Assembly (NCBI GenBank): GCA_945860165.1
Contig: CAMAPL010000001.1
Span: 186,001-250,000 of the forward strand
DNA length: 64,000 nt
DNA from: Rhizobium sp. Q54
GTDB taxonomy: Bacteria > Pseudomonadota > Alphaproteobacteria > Micropepsales > Micropepsaceae
Reading direction: 5' to 3'
The notes under the pieces were generated by a model that was not told the DNA's origin, did not search any database, and was given only the letters and a program-made list of their open reading frames with translations. This document shows, in pieces, positions 20,424 to 29,510 of this stretch (positions are counted from its first letter, which is position 1; each line of letters begins with the position of its first letter). Made by a program: the position numbers and the translations under genes.

Positions 20424-21050
20424 ATGTCCTTCCTTCAATTTCTCACATTGACTGGTGTCGCTGTCTTTGCCGCCAGCGGCGCACTCGCGGCCGGACGCAG
20501 GTCGCTCGACCCGATCGGCGTCATGGTGCTGGCGATCGTCACTGCCACGGGTGGCGGCACACTGCGCGACGTCCTGATGGACCGTCATCCCGTCTTCTGG
20601 ATTTCCGATCCCTCCACCATCGGCGTGTCCGTCGTAGCGGCGGCCGTGACCTGGCTTTGGGTCCGCCGCTTTCCGCCGCCGGACAAGGCGCTGCAATATG
20701 CCGATGCGCTGGGCCTCGCCTTCTTCAGCATCGCCGGCACGCGCATCGCGGAAGTCGCCGGCCTGTCCCCGTTCATCTGCGTCATCATGGGTGCGCTTAC
20801 GGGGTGCGCCGGCGGCCTGATCCGCGATGTTCTGGTGGCGGAGGTGCCGCTGATCTTCCGGCAGTCGGAATTGTATGTGACCGCATGCCTTGCGGGCATC
20901 GGCGTCTATCTCGCGCTCGGCGCCCTCGCCGTGCCGCCGGAAGTCGCCAGCATGACGGGCATTGTTGCCATCGCGCTGATCCGGATCGTGTCCATCCGCT
21001 GGCGGATCACCCTGCCCGTGCTGCAGATTCCGCCCCGGCCGGACGCCTGA
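20424..21050 (+). CDS. TRIC/UPF0126 family cation channel protein
   Basis: A 208-residue membrane protein with two internal repeats, each carrying the family signature: ATGGGTLRDVLMDRHPVFWI (about 41-60) and a degenerate GCAGGLIRDVLVAEVPLIF (about 128-146). About seven hydrophobic segments are visible. Prokaryotic members of this family form trimeric K+ permeable channels. It is divergent from the hydroxylase gene and ends 8 bp from the convergent ankyrin gene. Confidence 0.9.
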   Translation: MSFLQFLTLTGVAVFAASGALAAGRRSLDPIGVMVLAIVTATGGGTLRDVLMDRHPVFWISDPSTIGVSVVAAAVTWLWVRRFPPPDKALQYADALGLAFFSIAGTRIAEVAGLSPFICVIMGALTGCAGGLIRDVLVAEVPLIFRQSELYVTACLAGIGVYLALGALAVPPEVASMTGIVAIALIRIVSIRWRITLPVLQIPPRPDA

Positions 21051-21058
21051 CCTTTCGG

Positions 21059-22480
21059 TCAGTTTGCGGCGTTAACCGCGGAAGCATTCGCCGGACCCAG
21101 GCGATCCAGATCGAGACCGCGCTGCTTGAGCTGGCTATTGTAGAATTCCCGGATGTTTTCCTGGACGAAATCGGAAGGCGTGCGCCCCCTGTTGTCCTTG
21201 GCATCCAGCTTTGCGCCCTTGTCCGCTAGATACGCGATAACGGCCTCGGCTTTCGGCGACTGCGGATTCGACACCGCCATGTGCATGAGGCCCTTCCCGC
21301 TCTCATCCTTGACCGCGACATCGGGATTAAGCTCCAGCGCGTACTTCACGGCGTCCAGGTTGCCGCCATAGGCCGCGGCCATGGTGAGGTTCATGCCGTC
21401 CTGCGCCCGGATGTCCGGCTTGGCGCCGCCCGTCACAAGCGCCTTCATGACATCGGCCGAACCCGCCTTTGCCGCGAACAGCAAGGGCGGCGTGGGATAC
21501 AGCACAACAGGCGGGGCCTTGATCGCGCCGTCCGCAATCGCAAGGCCCTTGGCCCCGGTACCACCACCGCCGCCACCAGCACCGGCCACCTGGACCGGCG
21601 CAGCCCGGCGCGGCGGGGCCGGCGCGGGCTGGCTCAAAACATTCGCGTCCGCGCCTTTGGAGAGCAGGAAGGTCACAAGCTCCGGGCTGCCACTCGCCGC
21701 AGCGACATGGATCAGTTGCCGTCCCTCACCGTCACGCTGGCTCATATCCGCACCCAGGGTGACGACCCGTTTGGCGAAATCAATGTCATTTTTCAGCACG
21801 GCGGCCTCGGCCACGGTTGTGCCGTCCGGCAGCCTTGCTTTAAAATCAGCGCCCGCATCCAGCAGAGCCACCGGCGCCTTTGGGTCCGTGCTTTTCAGCG
21901 CAAAGAACAGCGGCGTAAAGCCCTTGGCGGCGACCGCGTTCGGGTTGGCGCCATGCTTGACCAGGAAGGTGATGGTGTCCGCATTGCCCTTTGCCGCCGC
22001 CCACATCAGGGGCGTCAGCCCCTGCGTATCGGCCCCATTCACTTTGGCGCCTTTTGCGATCAGCGCGCCGACTGCCGCCGGCCTGGATGTTCCCGCACAC
22101 AGCGCGAGAGCCGAGGTCCCGTCCGGGCGTACCGTCCCGGCATTGGCGCCGGCGTTGATCAGGCTGACGACAATATCGGGATTTCCCAGCTCGCAGGCCA
22201 CGGCCAGAGGCGTGGCGCCTTGAATATCGGCCACATTGGGCTTGGCACCCGCCGCCAGCAGCAGTCGCACCGACTGCGCGTCCTGACGGTCTATGGCCCA
22301 GAGCAAAGGCGTGGATTTGTCCGCCAACGGCGCGTTGGGATTGGCCTTGTTCGCCAGCAGGCTCTTGACGAGCGCATGCTCATTTTCCCGCACCGCCTGC
22401 GCCAGCCGCTCCTCCGGAACACCGGCCGCCGCCGGGGCGGCTCCCAGGACAAGGACAGCAAATCCGAGCGCTTTTTTCAT
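21059..22480 (-). CDS. Exported ankyrin-repeat protein
   Basis: A 473-residue protein with a signal peptide (MKKALGFAVLVLGAAPAAAG) and at least nine ankyrin repeats, for example STPLLWAIDRQDAQSVRLLL, ATPLAVACELGNPDIVVSLI and LTPLMWAAAKGNADTITFLV. A glycine-rich insert (GAGGGGGGTGAKG) splits the repeat array near residue 300. It is the distal gene of a run with the DUF1552 and DUF1592-type genes (12-bp gap), so it probably scaffolds an extracytoplasmic complex with them. That grouping is seen in other genomes from memory; the partner is unproven. Confidence 0.9.
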   Translation of the reverse strand: MKKALGFAVLVLGAAPAAAGVPEERLAQAVRENEHALVKSLLANKANPNAPLADKSTPLLWAIDRQDAQSVRLLLAAGAKPNVADIQGATPLAVACELGNPDIVVSLINAGANAGTVRPDGTSALALCAGTSRPAAVGALIAKGAKVNGADTQGLTPLMWAAAKGNADTITFLVKHGANPNAVAAKGFTPLFFALKSTDPKAPVALLDAGADFKARLPDGTTVAEAAVLKNDIDFAKRVVTLGADMSQRDGEGRQLIHVAAASGSPELVTFLLSKGADANVLSQPAPAPPRRAAPVQVAGAGGGGGGTGAKGLAIADGAIKAPPVVLYPTPPLLFAAKAGSADVMKALVTGGAKPDIRAQDGMNLTMAAAYGGNLDAVKYALELNPDVAVKDESGKGLMHMAVSNPQSPKAEAVIAYLADKGAKLDAKDNRGRTPSDFVQENIREFYNSQLKQRGLDLDRLGPANASAVNAAN

Positions 22481-22492
22481 GTCGGCATCCAA

Positions 22493-23836
22493 CTAAGCGG
22501 TCAGCCCGGCGAGGCGACCGGTGCTGTCGCCGAGCCGGTCCTGTTTCACGCCCAGCGTATCCATCATCGAAAGCATCAGATTGGTCATGGGCGTATCGTC
22601 CGAAACCACCATGTGGCGATTGCCCTTGACCAGTCCGCCCGCGACGATGACCGGCAGATTGGTGTGCTGGTGCGTGTTGGAATCGGCCAGGCTGGCGCCG
22701 GCCAGCAGCAGGGAGTGATCCAGCAGCGTGCCCTCGCCGTCTTTCGTTTCGCTCATCCGCTTCAGATAATAGGCGACCTGCTCCATGTGCAGGACGTTGA
22801 TCTTCGTCAGCTTGGCGATCTTTTCGGGATCATTGCCATGGTGGCTCAACGGATGGTGCGCGTCGGCAACGCCGATTTCCGGATAGCTGCGGCCACTGAC
22901 CTCGCGGCCGACCATGAAGGTTCCGACCCGTGTCATGTCCGCCTGATAGGCCAGGACCTGCAGATCAATCATCATGCGCGCATATTCCTCGAACGAATCC
23001 GGGATGCCGGACGGCCGGGCATAGGCCGGCAGCGCGGCGGCGCTGGGACCGCCCTGTTCCATCTTCTGGATGCGCCGCTCGATATCCCGGATGGACTGCA
23101 TATATTCTTCGATCTTTTTCTTGTCATCAGCGCCCATGGAGCCAGACAGATGCCGCGCATCCTCCGCCACGGAATCCAGAATGCTGGCCTGGCGCCTCAG
23201 CCGCACAAGGCGGGTCTTGGCATCCAGACTGTCGCCGTCGCCGAATATGCGCTCGAAGACTTCGCGCGGATTGATGGTGACAGGCAGCGGAGTGGAGGCA
23301 GTCCGCCAAGACAGGGTGTTCGTGTAGGCGCAGCTGTAGCCGGTGTCGCAGCTTCCCACCAGACTAGGTGGATCAAGGCCCAGCTCCAGTGATGGAATCT
23401 GGGTCTGTTCGCTGAATTGCTGGGCAACGATCTGGTCCAGCGAAGGTCCCGAGGTGATGTCGGCGCCTTCGGTCTTCTTGACATGGACGCCCGTCAGATA
23501 CGAGCCGCAGGAGCGGCCGTGATCGCCGCCGCCGTCTCCCAGTGCCTCAGCCTGCTTGTGCGCAAGCCCGCTGATAACCGTGAATTTTTCCCTGTAAGGC
23601 TCTAGTGGCTTGAGGATCGGGGTCAGCGCGTAGCCATCGCCCTTCTGGGCGGGCGTGAAGTTCGGCATCATCATGCCGTTGGGCATGTAGATGACCTGCA
23701 ACCGCATCCGTGCCTTTGCAGCGGTTTCCGCCGCGCTGGCGCTAGTCATCATGGCTTCCAGCAAAGGGAGCGCCAGCGTGGCGCCCATGCCACGCAATAC
23801 GGTGCGGCGTCCCATGGGTTTGCGTCGAATAATCAT
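22493..23836 (-). CDS. DUF1552 exported protein
   Basis: A 447-residue protein with a Tat-type leader (GRRTVLRGMGATLALPLLEA). DUF1552 landmarks include YMPNGMMMPNF, DHGRSCGSYLTGVH, SLDQIVAQQ, SLELG, HPLSHHGNDP and LAGASLADSNTHQHTNLPV. DUF1552 proteins belong to a sulfatase-like (alkaline-phosphatase-superfamily related) group with no proven activity. The start overlaps the upstream DUF1592-type gene by 4 bp, indicating coupling. Such pairs are known especially in planctomycetes, acidobacteria and some proteobacteria. Confidence 0.9.
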   Translation of the reverse strand: MIIRRKPMGRRTVLRGMGATLALPLLEAMMTSASAAETAAKARMRLQVIYMPNGMMMPNFTPAQKGDGYALTPILKPLEPYREKFTVISGLAHKQAEALGDGGGDHGRSCGSYLTGVHVKKTEGADITSGPSLDQIVAQQFSEQTQIPSLELGLDPPSLVGSCDTGYSCAYTNTLSWRTASTPLPVTINPREVFERIFGDGDSLDAKTRLVRLRRQASILDSVAEDARHLSGSMGADDKKKIEEYMQSIRDIERRIQKMEQGGPSAAALPAYARPSGIPDSFEEYARMMIDLQVLAYQADMTRVGTFMVGREVSGRSYPEIGVADAHHPLSHHGNDPEKIAKLTKINVLHMEQVAYYLKRMSETKDGEGTLLDHSLLLAGASLADSNTHQHTNLPVIVAGGLVKGNRHMVVSDDTPMTNLMLSMMDTLGVKQDRLGDSTGRLAGLTA

Positions 23837-26283
23837 CGTTCCGGGGTCCTTCTCATAGCAAAGGGCACGCTTTGGACAATTTCCATGATGATCGTGTTCA
23901 TCCGGAAATCATCCTTGGCGGCCGCGTATCGTACCTTGCGCACAGCCGGCATGTCATAGGCCTCCAGACCTCTTCCAAGCCCATACGTCATCAGTCGTTC
24001 GGTAAAGGCTTCGACGAACTGATCCTTGCGGGCCAGCAGAATGCCTTGGAGACCCTTGGGGCCCTCGAACTTTGTTCCGTCCGGCAATACCGCCGTGACG
24101 TCCAATTTCTGGCCAGCATAACCGGTCCGCCAGGCACCGACCGCATCGTAATTTTCCAGACTGAAGCCCAGCGGGTCCATTTTGGAGTGGCAGGAGGCAC
24201 AGATCGCATTGCTCCGATGCAAATCCATCTGTTCGCGCACGCTCAGCAGCTTGCCATTCTTGGCTTCGTTCAGGGCGGGAATGTTCGGCGGCGGCGGCGG
24301 CGGCGGCGCGGCGAGCAGATTGTCCAAAATCCACTTGCCACGCAGCACCACAGAAGTGCGATCATTGTAGGAGGTGACAGTCAGGATGGCGCCTTGGCCC
24401 AGCAGTCCGCCGCGATGAAGCAACGGGGCCAGCGTCACCTTGCGGAACGACGTGCCATAGATGCCGGAAATGCCGTAATGCTCGGCCAGGCGCTGGTTCA
24501 CATAGGTGTAATCGGCATCTAAGAAATCTAGCGCACTCCGGTTTCCCCGAACAACGCCTTCGAAAAACATCTGCGTTTCCGTCAGCATCGCTGTGCGCAG
24601 ACGCTCGTCAAAGCCTGGGAAATTCCGCCGGTCCGGCCGCTGATATTCCAGCCGGCGCAGATGCAGCCACTGGCCGGCGAAATTCTGCGTCAGGGCTTTG
24701 GCCCTGGGATCCGCGAGCATGCGCGCGACCTGTTGCTTCAGGACCGCGGGCTTGCCCAGCTGTCCACGGTCCGCAAGCGCGAGTAGCTGGCTGTCGGGAA
24801 TACTGCTCCACAGGAAGAAAGACAATCGGGTCGCAAGCTCGAAATCGCTGATCCGGTGGACGCTGCCCGGCGCGCTTTTCGGCGGAGTGCTTTCACGCAT
24901 GAAGAGGAAGTTCGGCGATACCAGGACTTCTTCCAGCGCCGCCTCGATGCCATGTTCAAACCCGCCGTCCTGGCGGCCGGCATCATAGGTTTTCATCAAC
25001 CGGCCGATGTCCCTCGCCGTCACCGGACGGCGATAAGCGCGGCGGGCCAGCGATGTCAAAATCCTCTCGGCGCAGGCCGCTTCCGTCACTTCCGCGGACG
25101 GGCGGCAGATAAAGATGGTGCGGCGGCTGGCGGTATTGCCGGGGGCCTTCACATTATACGGTCCGGCGACGGAAATCTGCATGATGTCGCGCATGTAGAA
25201 ATCCTGCGCGACATTGGGACCCTGCGCGACCGATGGCACCGTGATCTGCTTCACCAGAGCGCCATCGACCTGCACGTCGAGCGGAAGCTGCAACACCGTT
25301 GCCGATGTGCCGACGCGCGGGCCCTTGGTCGTTCTGGGAATCAGCACCTGATCCAAGGTCAGCTTGCGGGGGAAGGAAGCCCCGATGATGCGCGGGCCGG
25401 CCTTGAGGAAGGTCTTCACCTCATGCCGGTTGTTGGCGTCGATCTCGGACTCAGTTTGCGTACCGGCATTCAGATACAGCTGGATCGTATAAGTAGCGTC
25501 ATACGGCGCGTAGAACTTGAACGATCCGCCGCCGCGTGAATCCACCGGAAGGTCGTCGCTGGCGCGCTCGTTATAGGCCGCAATACCGAAGGCATTCTCG
25601 AACAGGTCCTTGGTGACTTTATAATCCGTGGTGACCGGCGTGCGCGACGCCAGACCGGTGGCAAGGCGGCTGACCTTGCCGGCGACATTGATGTAGCGGT
25701 CCATCAACGTCGGCGAGACGGTCAGGACGTCAGCGATGTTGTCGAAACCATAGCCCATGTCATCGACCGGCAAATCCTTGCTCAGATCGATATCCAGCCC
25801 CAGAAGATCGCGCACCGCATTGCCGTATTCTGTGCGGTTCAGGCGTCGCAAGGTAGCGCGGCCCGGGTTGGGGGCGGCAGAAGACATGCCGTCCATCGAG
25901 GTCGCCAGCCAATGCGTGAAATCAGCGATCTCTTCTTTGGAGGGGCGCTTCATGCCCCGGGGCGGCATCTCGCCTAGGCTGACGCGGCGCAGGATTTTTT
26001 CCCATACGTCGTTGTGCGCGCCCAGACGGTCGGCATCCAACGGCAGCACCGACATGCCCGCGGTCTTCGCCTTGTCATTGTGACAACCCGAGCAATATTG
26101 CACGAGCATGGCTTTGCGGGCGGCCGTCGGGGTGGCCGACAAAGGCTGCGGCGCGGCTTGGGCGACCCGGGTCGCGGGCGGCAGGGTATCGGCGGTGGCG
26201 TTTCCTAACAGCGCAATGCCGGCAAGGCCCGCACAGGCAACAATGCCCATGGCAAATCCGCCGCGCTTTATCATCGGTGACAT
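23833..26283 (-). CDS. DUF1587/1592/1588/1585 family c-type cytochrome-like protein
   Basis: An 816-residue exported protein. A leader (MGIVACAGLAGIALLGNATA) precedes an N-terminal CSGCH haem motif (about 69-73). Then follow RATLRRLNRTEYGNAVRDLLG (DUF1587), a beta-rich carbohydrate-binding-like region around 250-390, ELATRLSFFLWSSIPD (DUF1592), LLGQGAILTVTSYNDRTSVVLRGKWIL (DUF1588) and a second haem motif CASCH with KMDPLGFSLENYD (DUF1585). It appears to be a periplasmic di-haem oxidoreductase of unknown substrate. It heads the operon with the DUF1552 and ankyrin genes. A PPPPPPP run precedes the DUF1588 end. Confidence 0.9.
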   Translation of the reverse strand: MSPMIKRGGFAMGIVACAGLAGIALLGNATADTLPPATRVAQAAPQPLSATPTAARKAMLVQYCSGCHNDKAKTAGMSVLPLDADRLGAHNDVWEKILRRVSLGEMPPRGMKRPSKEEIADFTHWLATSMDGMSSAAPNPGRATLRRLNRTEYGNAVRDLLGLDIDLSKDLPVDDMGYGFDNIADVLTVSPTLMDRYINVAGKVSRLATGLASRTPVTTDYKVTKDLFENAFGIAAYNERASDDLPVDSRGGGSFKFYAPYDATYTIQLYLNAGTQTESEIDANNRHEVKTFLKAGPRIIGASFPRKLTLDQVLIPRTTKGPRVGTSATVLQLPLDVQVDGALVKQITVPSVAQGPNVAQDFYMRDIMQISVAGPYNVKAPGNTASRRTIFICRPSAEVTEAACAERILTSLARRAYRRPVTARDIGRLMKTYDAGRQDGGFEHGIEAALEEVLVSPNFLFMRESTPPKSAPGSVHRISDFELATRLSFFLWSSIPDSQLLALADRGQLGKPAVLKQQVARMLADPRAKALTQNFAGQWLHLRRLEYQRPDRRNFPGFDERLRTAMLTETQMFFEGVVRGNRSALDFLDADYTYVNQRLAEHYGISGIYGTSFRKVTLAPLLHRGGLLGQGAILTVTSYNDRTSVVLRGKWILDNLLAAPPPPPPPNIPALNEAKNGKLLSVREQMDLHRSNAICASCHSKMDPLGFSLENYDAVGAWRTGYAGQKLDVTAVLPDGTKFEGPKGLQGILLARKDQFVEAFTERLMTYGLGRGLEAYDMPAVRKVRYAAAKDDFRMNTIIMEIVQSVPFAMRRTPER

Positions 26284-26506
26284 TTAGCCAATCCAGCCCC
26301 TTGATATTATAGCACTATATTTCCCAAGATTACGCTGTGATTCAGATGCGGTCCAGCGCAGTGGCGGCGGGCGAAATTCGGGGTTTCTGGCCCTTCGGGC
26401 AACCGGCCTAGCGCTTGATCCCGGCCGCGTCACACAAGGTTCAATGGTCTTGTCTAGCGTTGCATAGGCTGAGTCTGTTCGCGGCCAGGCATGGAAGGAT
26501 CAGGTA

Positions 26507-26608
26507 ATGGCAACCGCACTGACTTGGATCGGAAATTTCACCGTGTTCCTGGGTTCCGTGGCTCTCATCGTGGCCACGTTCTCAAACCTAGGCGAACGCA
26601 AATATTGA
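26507..26608 (+). CDS. Candidate 33-residue single-helix membrane peptide
   Basis: The frame ATG 26507 to TGA 26608 encodes MATALTWIGNFTVFLGSVAL then IVATFSNLGERKY. AAGGA lies about 7 nt upstream. One hydrophobic segment of roughly 18 residues fills most of the peptide, with a charged C-terminus, as in known small membrane proteins. It sits in the otherwise empty 26284-26622 interval, between two genes running the other way. I do not recognise it, and a chance ORF cannot be excluded. The 26284-26506 part shows nothing else. Confidence 0.5.
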   Translation: MATALTWIGNFTVFLGSVALIVATFSNLGERKY

Positions 26609-26622
26609 TAACCGTGCCCGCG

Positions 26623-28356
26623 CTACTGCGCAGCAGCGTCTGAGCCGCCAAACCTGCTCTTCCATTCCGCAATCTGCTCGTCAGTGATCTTGGCGATCAG
26701 GATTTCGGGCGCTTTGATCGGCTGTCCGTGCGTCAGGTCGTCCAGCAAGGTCGCCATCCCTTCCGACGGAAAGGGAATAATGCCACCACGATAGCCCACC
26801 GGCTGGATGCATTCATGGATGGTTTTGGCGAAGGACGGCATGATCGGCCATAGCAGATGGGCGAACTGGTGGATCAGGTTCAGGCCCACCCGCACCCCCA
26901 CCGCCGCCCTAGCGCGGTCGGTCTTGATATGGGTCCAGGGCGCGGCCTTGGTCATGTATTCGTTGCCCGCCACCCAGATGGCCCGCATTTCGCCCATCGC
27001 CTTGCGGAATTCCGCATTCTCCATGTAGTTGGCATACTGCGCGATGCGCTTGTCGAGTTCGGCGATCAGCGCCTTTTCCTCGTCGCCATATTCGCCCTCG
27101 CCCGGCACCTGGCCATCGAAGCGCGCAACGCAGAACTTGGTCACCCGGTTGACGAAGTTGCCCAGCACGTCGGCCAGGTCCTTGTTGATGATGCCGGCGA
27201 ACTGTTCCCAGGTGAAATTGCTGTCCGAGCCTTCGGGTGCATTGGCGATTAGGTAATAGCGCCAGTAATCGGCGGGCGCGACCTCCAGCGCTGCGTCCAT
27301 GAAGATGCCGCGCTTGCCCGAGCTGGAGAATTTTCCGCCGTCATAGTTGAGCCAGTTGAAGCCCTTCAGCCGGTCGACCAGCTTCCAGGGTTCGCCCGAG
27401 GCCATGATGGAGACGGGGAAGCCCACCGTGTGGAAAGGCACATTGTCCTTGCCCATGAATTCCCAATAGGTGACGTCATTGGCCGCCTCGCCGTACCACC
27501 AGTCTTTCCAGGCATCGCCCTTATTGTTCTTGTCGGCCCATTCCTTGGTGGCCGCGATGTACTCGATGGGCGCGTCGAACCAGACGTAGAAGACTTTTCC
27601 CTTCAACTGGCCGTCGGCGATATCGTCCGGCACCGGGATGCCCCATTCCAGGTCGCGGGTAATGCCGCGATCCTGCAAGCCTTCGTCGAGCCACTTGTAG
27701 GCGATGGAGGTTACCAGCGAGGGCCAGTCATTCTTGTGGCTGTCGATCCAACTGCGCAGCCGGTCAGAGAATTGCGACTGTTTCAGGAACAGATGGGTGG
27801 AATCGCGGATCTCGATATCGGCGGCGCCCGACACCGCCGAGCGCGGATTGATCAGGTCGATGGGATCTAGCACGCGGGTGCAATTCTCGCACTGGTCGCC
27901 GCGCGCCCGATCATAGCCGCAATGTGGACAGGTGCCGATGACATAACGGTCGGGCAGGAAGCGTTTGTCGGTGGGCGAATAGGCCTGCTTGGTGACGCGG
28001 ATTTCCAGGAAACCGTTCTTCCAGAGCTGGCGAGCGAAATGCAGGGTCAGTTCATGGTTCTGCGGCGATGACGAACGCCCGAAATTGTCCCAGTCCAGCG
28101 CGAAGCGGTCGCCCAGATCCTTCTGCACCCCATGCCACTTGGCGGCATACTCAGCGACCGGCGTGCCCTCTTCCAGCGCCGCCAGTTCCACCGGTGCGCC
28201 ATGCTCGTCCGTCGCGCAGATCGCCAGCGTGTCGTAGCCGCGGCTGCGGCAATAGCGGGCGAAAATGTCGGCCGGGAGCATGGAGCCCACCAGGTTTCCC
28301 AGGTGCTTGACCCCGGCGACATAGGGGATGGCGGACGTGATGAGGATGCGTTTCAT
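26623..28356 (-). CDS. metG: Methionyl-tRNA synthetase
   Basis: A 577-residue class I aminoacyl-tRNA synthetase. The HIGH-equivalent is within PYVAGVKHLGNLVGSMLPAD, the zinc knuckle is CPHCGYDRARGDQCENC (about 141-157), and the KMSKS loop appears as GGKFSSSGKRGIF (about 340-352). The KFS-type loop is a known variant of one MetG clade rather than a defect. A C-terminal anticodon-binding helical domain is present; no tRNA-binding EMAPII-like extension follows. It is divergent from the four-paralogue cluster. Confidence 0.94.
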   Translation of the reverse strand: MKRILITSAIPYVAGVKHLGNLVGSMLPADIFARYCRSRGYDTLAICATDEHGAPVELAALEEGTPVAEYAAKWHGVQKDLGDRFALDWDNFGRSSSPQNHELTLHFARQLWKNGFLEIRVTKQAYSPTDKRFLPDRYVIGTCPHCGYDRARGDQCENCTRVLDPIDLINPRSAVSGAADIEIRDSTHLFLKQSQFSDRLRSWIDSHKNDWPSLVTSIAYKWLDEGLQDRGITRDLEWGIPVPDDIADGQLKGKVFYVWFDAPIEYIAATKEWADKNNKGDAWKDWWYGEAANDVTYWEFMGKDNVPFHTVGFPVSIMASGEPWKLVDRLKGFNWLNYDGGKFSSSGKRGIFMDAALEVAPADYWRYYLIANAPEGSDSNFTWEQFAGIINKDLADVLGNFVNRVTKFCVARFDGQVPGEGEYGDEEKALIAELDKRIAQYANYMENAEFRKAMGEMRAIWVAGNEYMTKAAPWTHIKTDRARAAVGVRVGLNLIHQFAHLLWPIMPSFAKTIHECIQPVGYRGGIIPFPSEGMATLLDDLTHGQPIKAPEILIAKITDEQIAEWKSRFGGSDAAAQ

Positions 28357-28438
28357 ATCTGCTATATAAGTGCCAAAATCAGGAAAAAGGACCAGCCCTC
28401 ATACAAGGGGTTGGCCGGGGAAGCGAGGGGATTTCAAG

Positions 28439-29509
28439 ATGGGTAAAATTCGGAATTTCACCATGGCGGCAATGGGATCGGCGGCCATTCTCACAGGTGT
28501 TGCCATGGCCCAGAACCGTGCCGCCCCGCCGCCCGCCGCCAGCGTCATTCCCGCCAGCGCGCTGGACAACCTGCCCCACCGGGACATCTCCAACGGTATC
28601 ATCTCGGCCAAGGCGTATATCCCTGGTCCCGGCGGTCTTTATCGCGGCACCCGCTTCGACCGCGCCGGCGTTATCGCCCAAACCACCTACAAGGGCACCA
28701 ATTTCGGCCAGTACTGGTTCTCCAGCTATTCGCCGCATGTGCGCGACTTCATCTGGCAGGATGGCCAGGTGACGGTGCATCCCGCCAGCGGTGCGCCGGG
28801 TCCGGTGGAAGAATTCGCCGCCGTCGGATTCGACGAAGCGGGGATGGAGGGGCGCTTTCTCAAGATCGGCACCGGCATCCTGAAGCGCGATACCGCCACT
28901 TACGACTATGTCCATAACTATCCGGTGCTGAACGAAGGTAAGCGCGGCTTCAGCGCGACCAAGTCCAGCGCCCGCTACACCCAGAATGTCAGCGGCGATG
29001 CGTCGGGCTACGGCTATTCCTATGTGAAGACGGTGCGGTTGCCGGCCGGCAAACCGCAAATGCTGATCGAGCATGTGCTGACCAACACCGGCAAGAAGGA
29101 CATCGTCACCAGGGTATATTGCCACAACTTCCTGACCCTGGGCACCGGTAACGAAAATGTCACCATCACCGCCCCCTTCGACATCAAGGCGGAGCGGCCC
29201 TTCGCGGCCGGCGCCGCCGCGGTGGATGGCAAGACCTTCCGTTACCTGCGCGCGGTCCAGGAAAACGAAAGCGTTACCTCGCCCATCACTGGCTTTGGTG
29301 ATTCCGTCAGCGATTACGACTTCAAGATCGTCAACACCCAGACCGGCTTTGGCCAACGCATCCGCGCCGACCAGCCCCTGGCGCAGATCAACTTCTGGTC
29401 CATCCGGACCAATGTGAGCTGGGAGCCATACATCGCCATCTCGCTCAAGCCCGGCCAAACCAAGCGATGGACCTACACCTACGACTATTTCGGCCCGGGT
29501 GAAGGCTGA
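28439..29509 (+). CDS. Paralogue 1 of 4: exported galactose-mutarotase-like protein
   Basis: A 356-residue protein with signal peptide (MAAMGSAAILTGVAMA-Q). Conserved blocks shared by all four tandem genes: ISNGIISAKAYIPG, YRGTRFDRAGVI, GPVEEFAAVGFDEAGM, FLKIGTGIL, DASGYGYSYVKTV, YCHNFLTLG, TGFGQRIRAD and WEPYIAISLKPGQTKRWTYT. The layout of a central His (HNF) and a late Glu in EPYI-x-I-x-L-x-PG recalls GalM-type sugar mutarotases, and similar proteins are annotated as hypothetical in acidobacteria. No biochemical role is known to me. GAGGGG precedes the ATG. It is first in the four-gene unit, with 1 bp between it and the next gene. Confidence 0.85.
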   Translation: MGKIRNFTMAAMGSAAILTGVAMAQNRAAPPPAASVIPASALDNLPHRDISNGIISAKAYIPGPGGLYRGTRFDRAGVIAQTTYKGTNFGQYWFSSYSPHVRDFIWQDGQVTVHPASGAPGPVEEFAAVGFDEAGMEGRFLKIGTGILKRDTATYDYVHNYPVLNEGKRGFSATKSSARYTQNVSGDASGYGYSYVKTVRLPAGKPQMLIEHVLTNTGKKDIVTRVYCHNFLTLGTGNENVTITAPFDIKAERPFAAGAAAVDGKTFRYLRAVQENESVTSPITGFGDSVSDYDFKIVNTQTGFGQRIRADQPLAQINFWSIRTNVSWEPYIAISLKPGQTKRWTYTYDYFGPGEG

Positions 29510-29510
29510 G

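Noticed and set aside
21281-23392. A 703-codon plus-strand open frame over the ankyrin and DUF1552 genes
   Set aside because: It is a shadow of high-GC genes on the minus strand, with Arg/His-rich low-complexity sequence.
26284-26506. Possible riboswitch or RNA gene in the gap beside metG
   Set aside because: No recognisable conserved core or paired structure; metG is transcribed away from most of it.
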